From the NCBI RefSeq assembly GCF_025698545.1, contig NC_068569.1:25420001-25484000 (forward strand): 64,000 bases of DNA, read 5' to 3'. The number at the start of each line of letters is the position of its first letter. The first letter of the stretch is position 1. The notes under the pieces were generated by a model. It was given only the letters and a program-made list of their open reading frames with translations, searched no databases and had not been told where the DNA came from. The stretch comes from Gossypium raimondii (lineage: Eukaryota > Streptophyta > Magnoliopsida > Malvales > Malvaceae). A program made the position numbers and the translations under genes. Positions 63,751 through 64,000 of the stretch are shown in pieces.

Positions 63751-64000
63751 GGCTGCTTTTTGTTTTGCTGGACAAGGCAAAATCAGTTGCTTTGGAAACT
63801 CAGCCACACACCCTTGCTGATTCTGCATTTATAGTTGGGGTAGTCAGAAAGGGTAATGATTTTTGCTTATCTAATCATCATTACAAAGTTTTAGACAAAG
63901 CTGTGTTCCTGTGTAGCCAGTTTCATCATAAACCATAAAGTTCCAACATATAGGGTCTATCAAGCATCAACGGCTGAAACATTGCTTTTTTAATTCACAT
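63751..64000 (-). promoter_or_regulatory. Upstream region of the methylesterase gene
   Basis: The frame stays open upstream to ATG at 63828, so part of this may be coding or leader. Nothing else can be named before the window ends. Confidence 0.35.

Overview
This is plant nuclear DNA. The genes have GT-AG introns, encode plant-type proteins and sit far apart in AT-rich sequence full of retrotransposon LTRs, MITE-like elements and LINE scraps. The protein set and the style of the long LTRs (TGTAAC...TTACA ends) suggest a eudicot, probably a Malvaceae species such as cotton. That assignment rests on recall, not on a search.

Layout. 1-2.5 kb: an LTR fragment and a LINE ORF1 scrap. 2.5-5.5 kb: a relic of a quinone oxidoreductase-like gene directly upstream of a four-exon GNAT acetyltransferase gene (+). 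7.5-9.5 kb: a large inverted-repeat (foldback) element abutting a truncated SAUR gene (-). 10.4-12.7 kb: an LTR relic. 13.2-15.6 kb: the intact quinone oxidoreductase-like gene (+, six exons, one GC-AG intron, C-terminal SKL). 16.7-19.1 kb: an ATG18-type autophagy gene (-) with an apparent one-base insertion at the start of exon 3. 21.3-28.3 kb: a decayed heparanase-like (GH79) gene (-) split by an LTR that carries a second LTR inside it. 28.4-37.2 kb: further LTRs, including a solo LTR with perfect target-site duplications and a hairpin-rich tandem array, plus a synaptotagmin exon fragment. 40.6-40.8 kb: a MIR319 precursor (-) in an otherwise gene-free stretch of about 10 kb. 47.9-49.5 kb: ribosomal protein L10 (uL16, +). 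51.4-53.9 kb: an S6 kinase of the AtPK2/AtPK19 type (-), with a 5' leader intron that holds a MITE. 60.1-60.4 kb: the RNase H end of a LINE. 61.4-63.8 kb: a methylesterase of the MES17 type (-).

The genes are ordinary monocistronic nuclear genes and do not form a cluster with a shared function. Two themes recur. The first is growth and nutrient control: S6 kinase and RPL10 both act on translation downstream of TOR, ATG18 acts in autophagy, and miR319 and a MES17-like enzyme act in leaf growth and auxin handling. The second is gene decay next to mobile elements, seen in the quinone oxidoreductase relic, the SAUR, the heparanase-like gene and the synaptotagmin exon. I found no convincing undescribed multi-gene system. 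The observations most worth following are the ATG18 reading-frame break with a nearby in-frame alternative acceptor, the MIR319 locus, the GC-AG intron, the foldback element and the hairpin tandem array.
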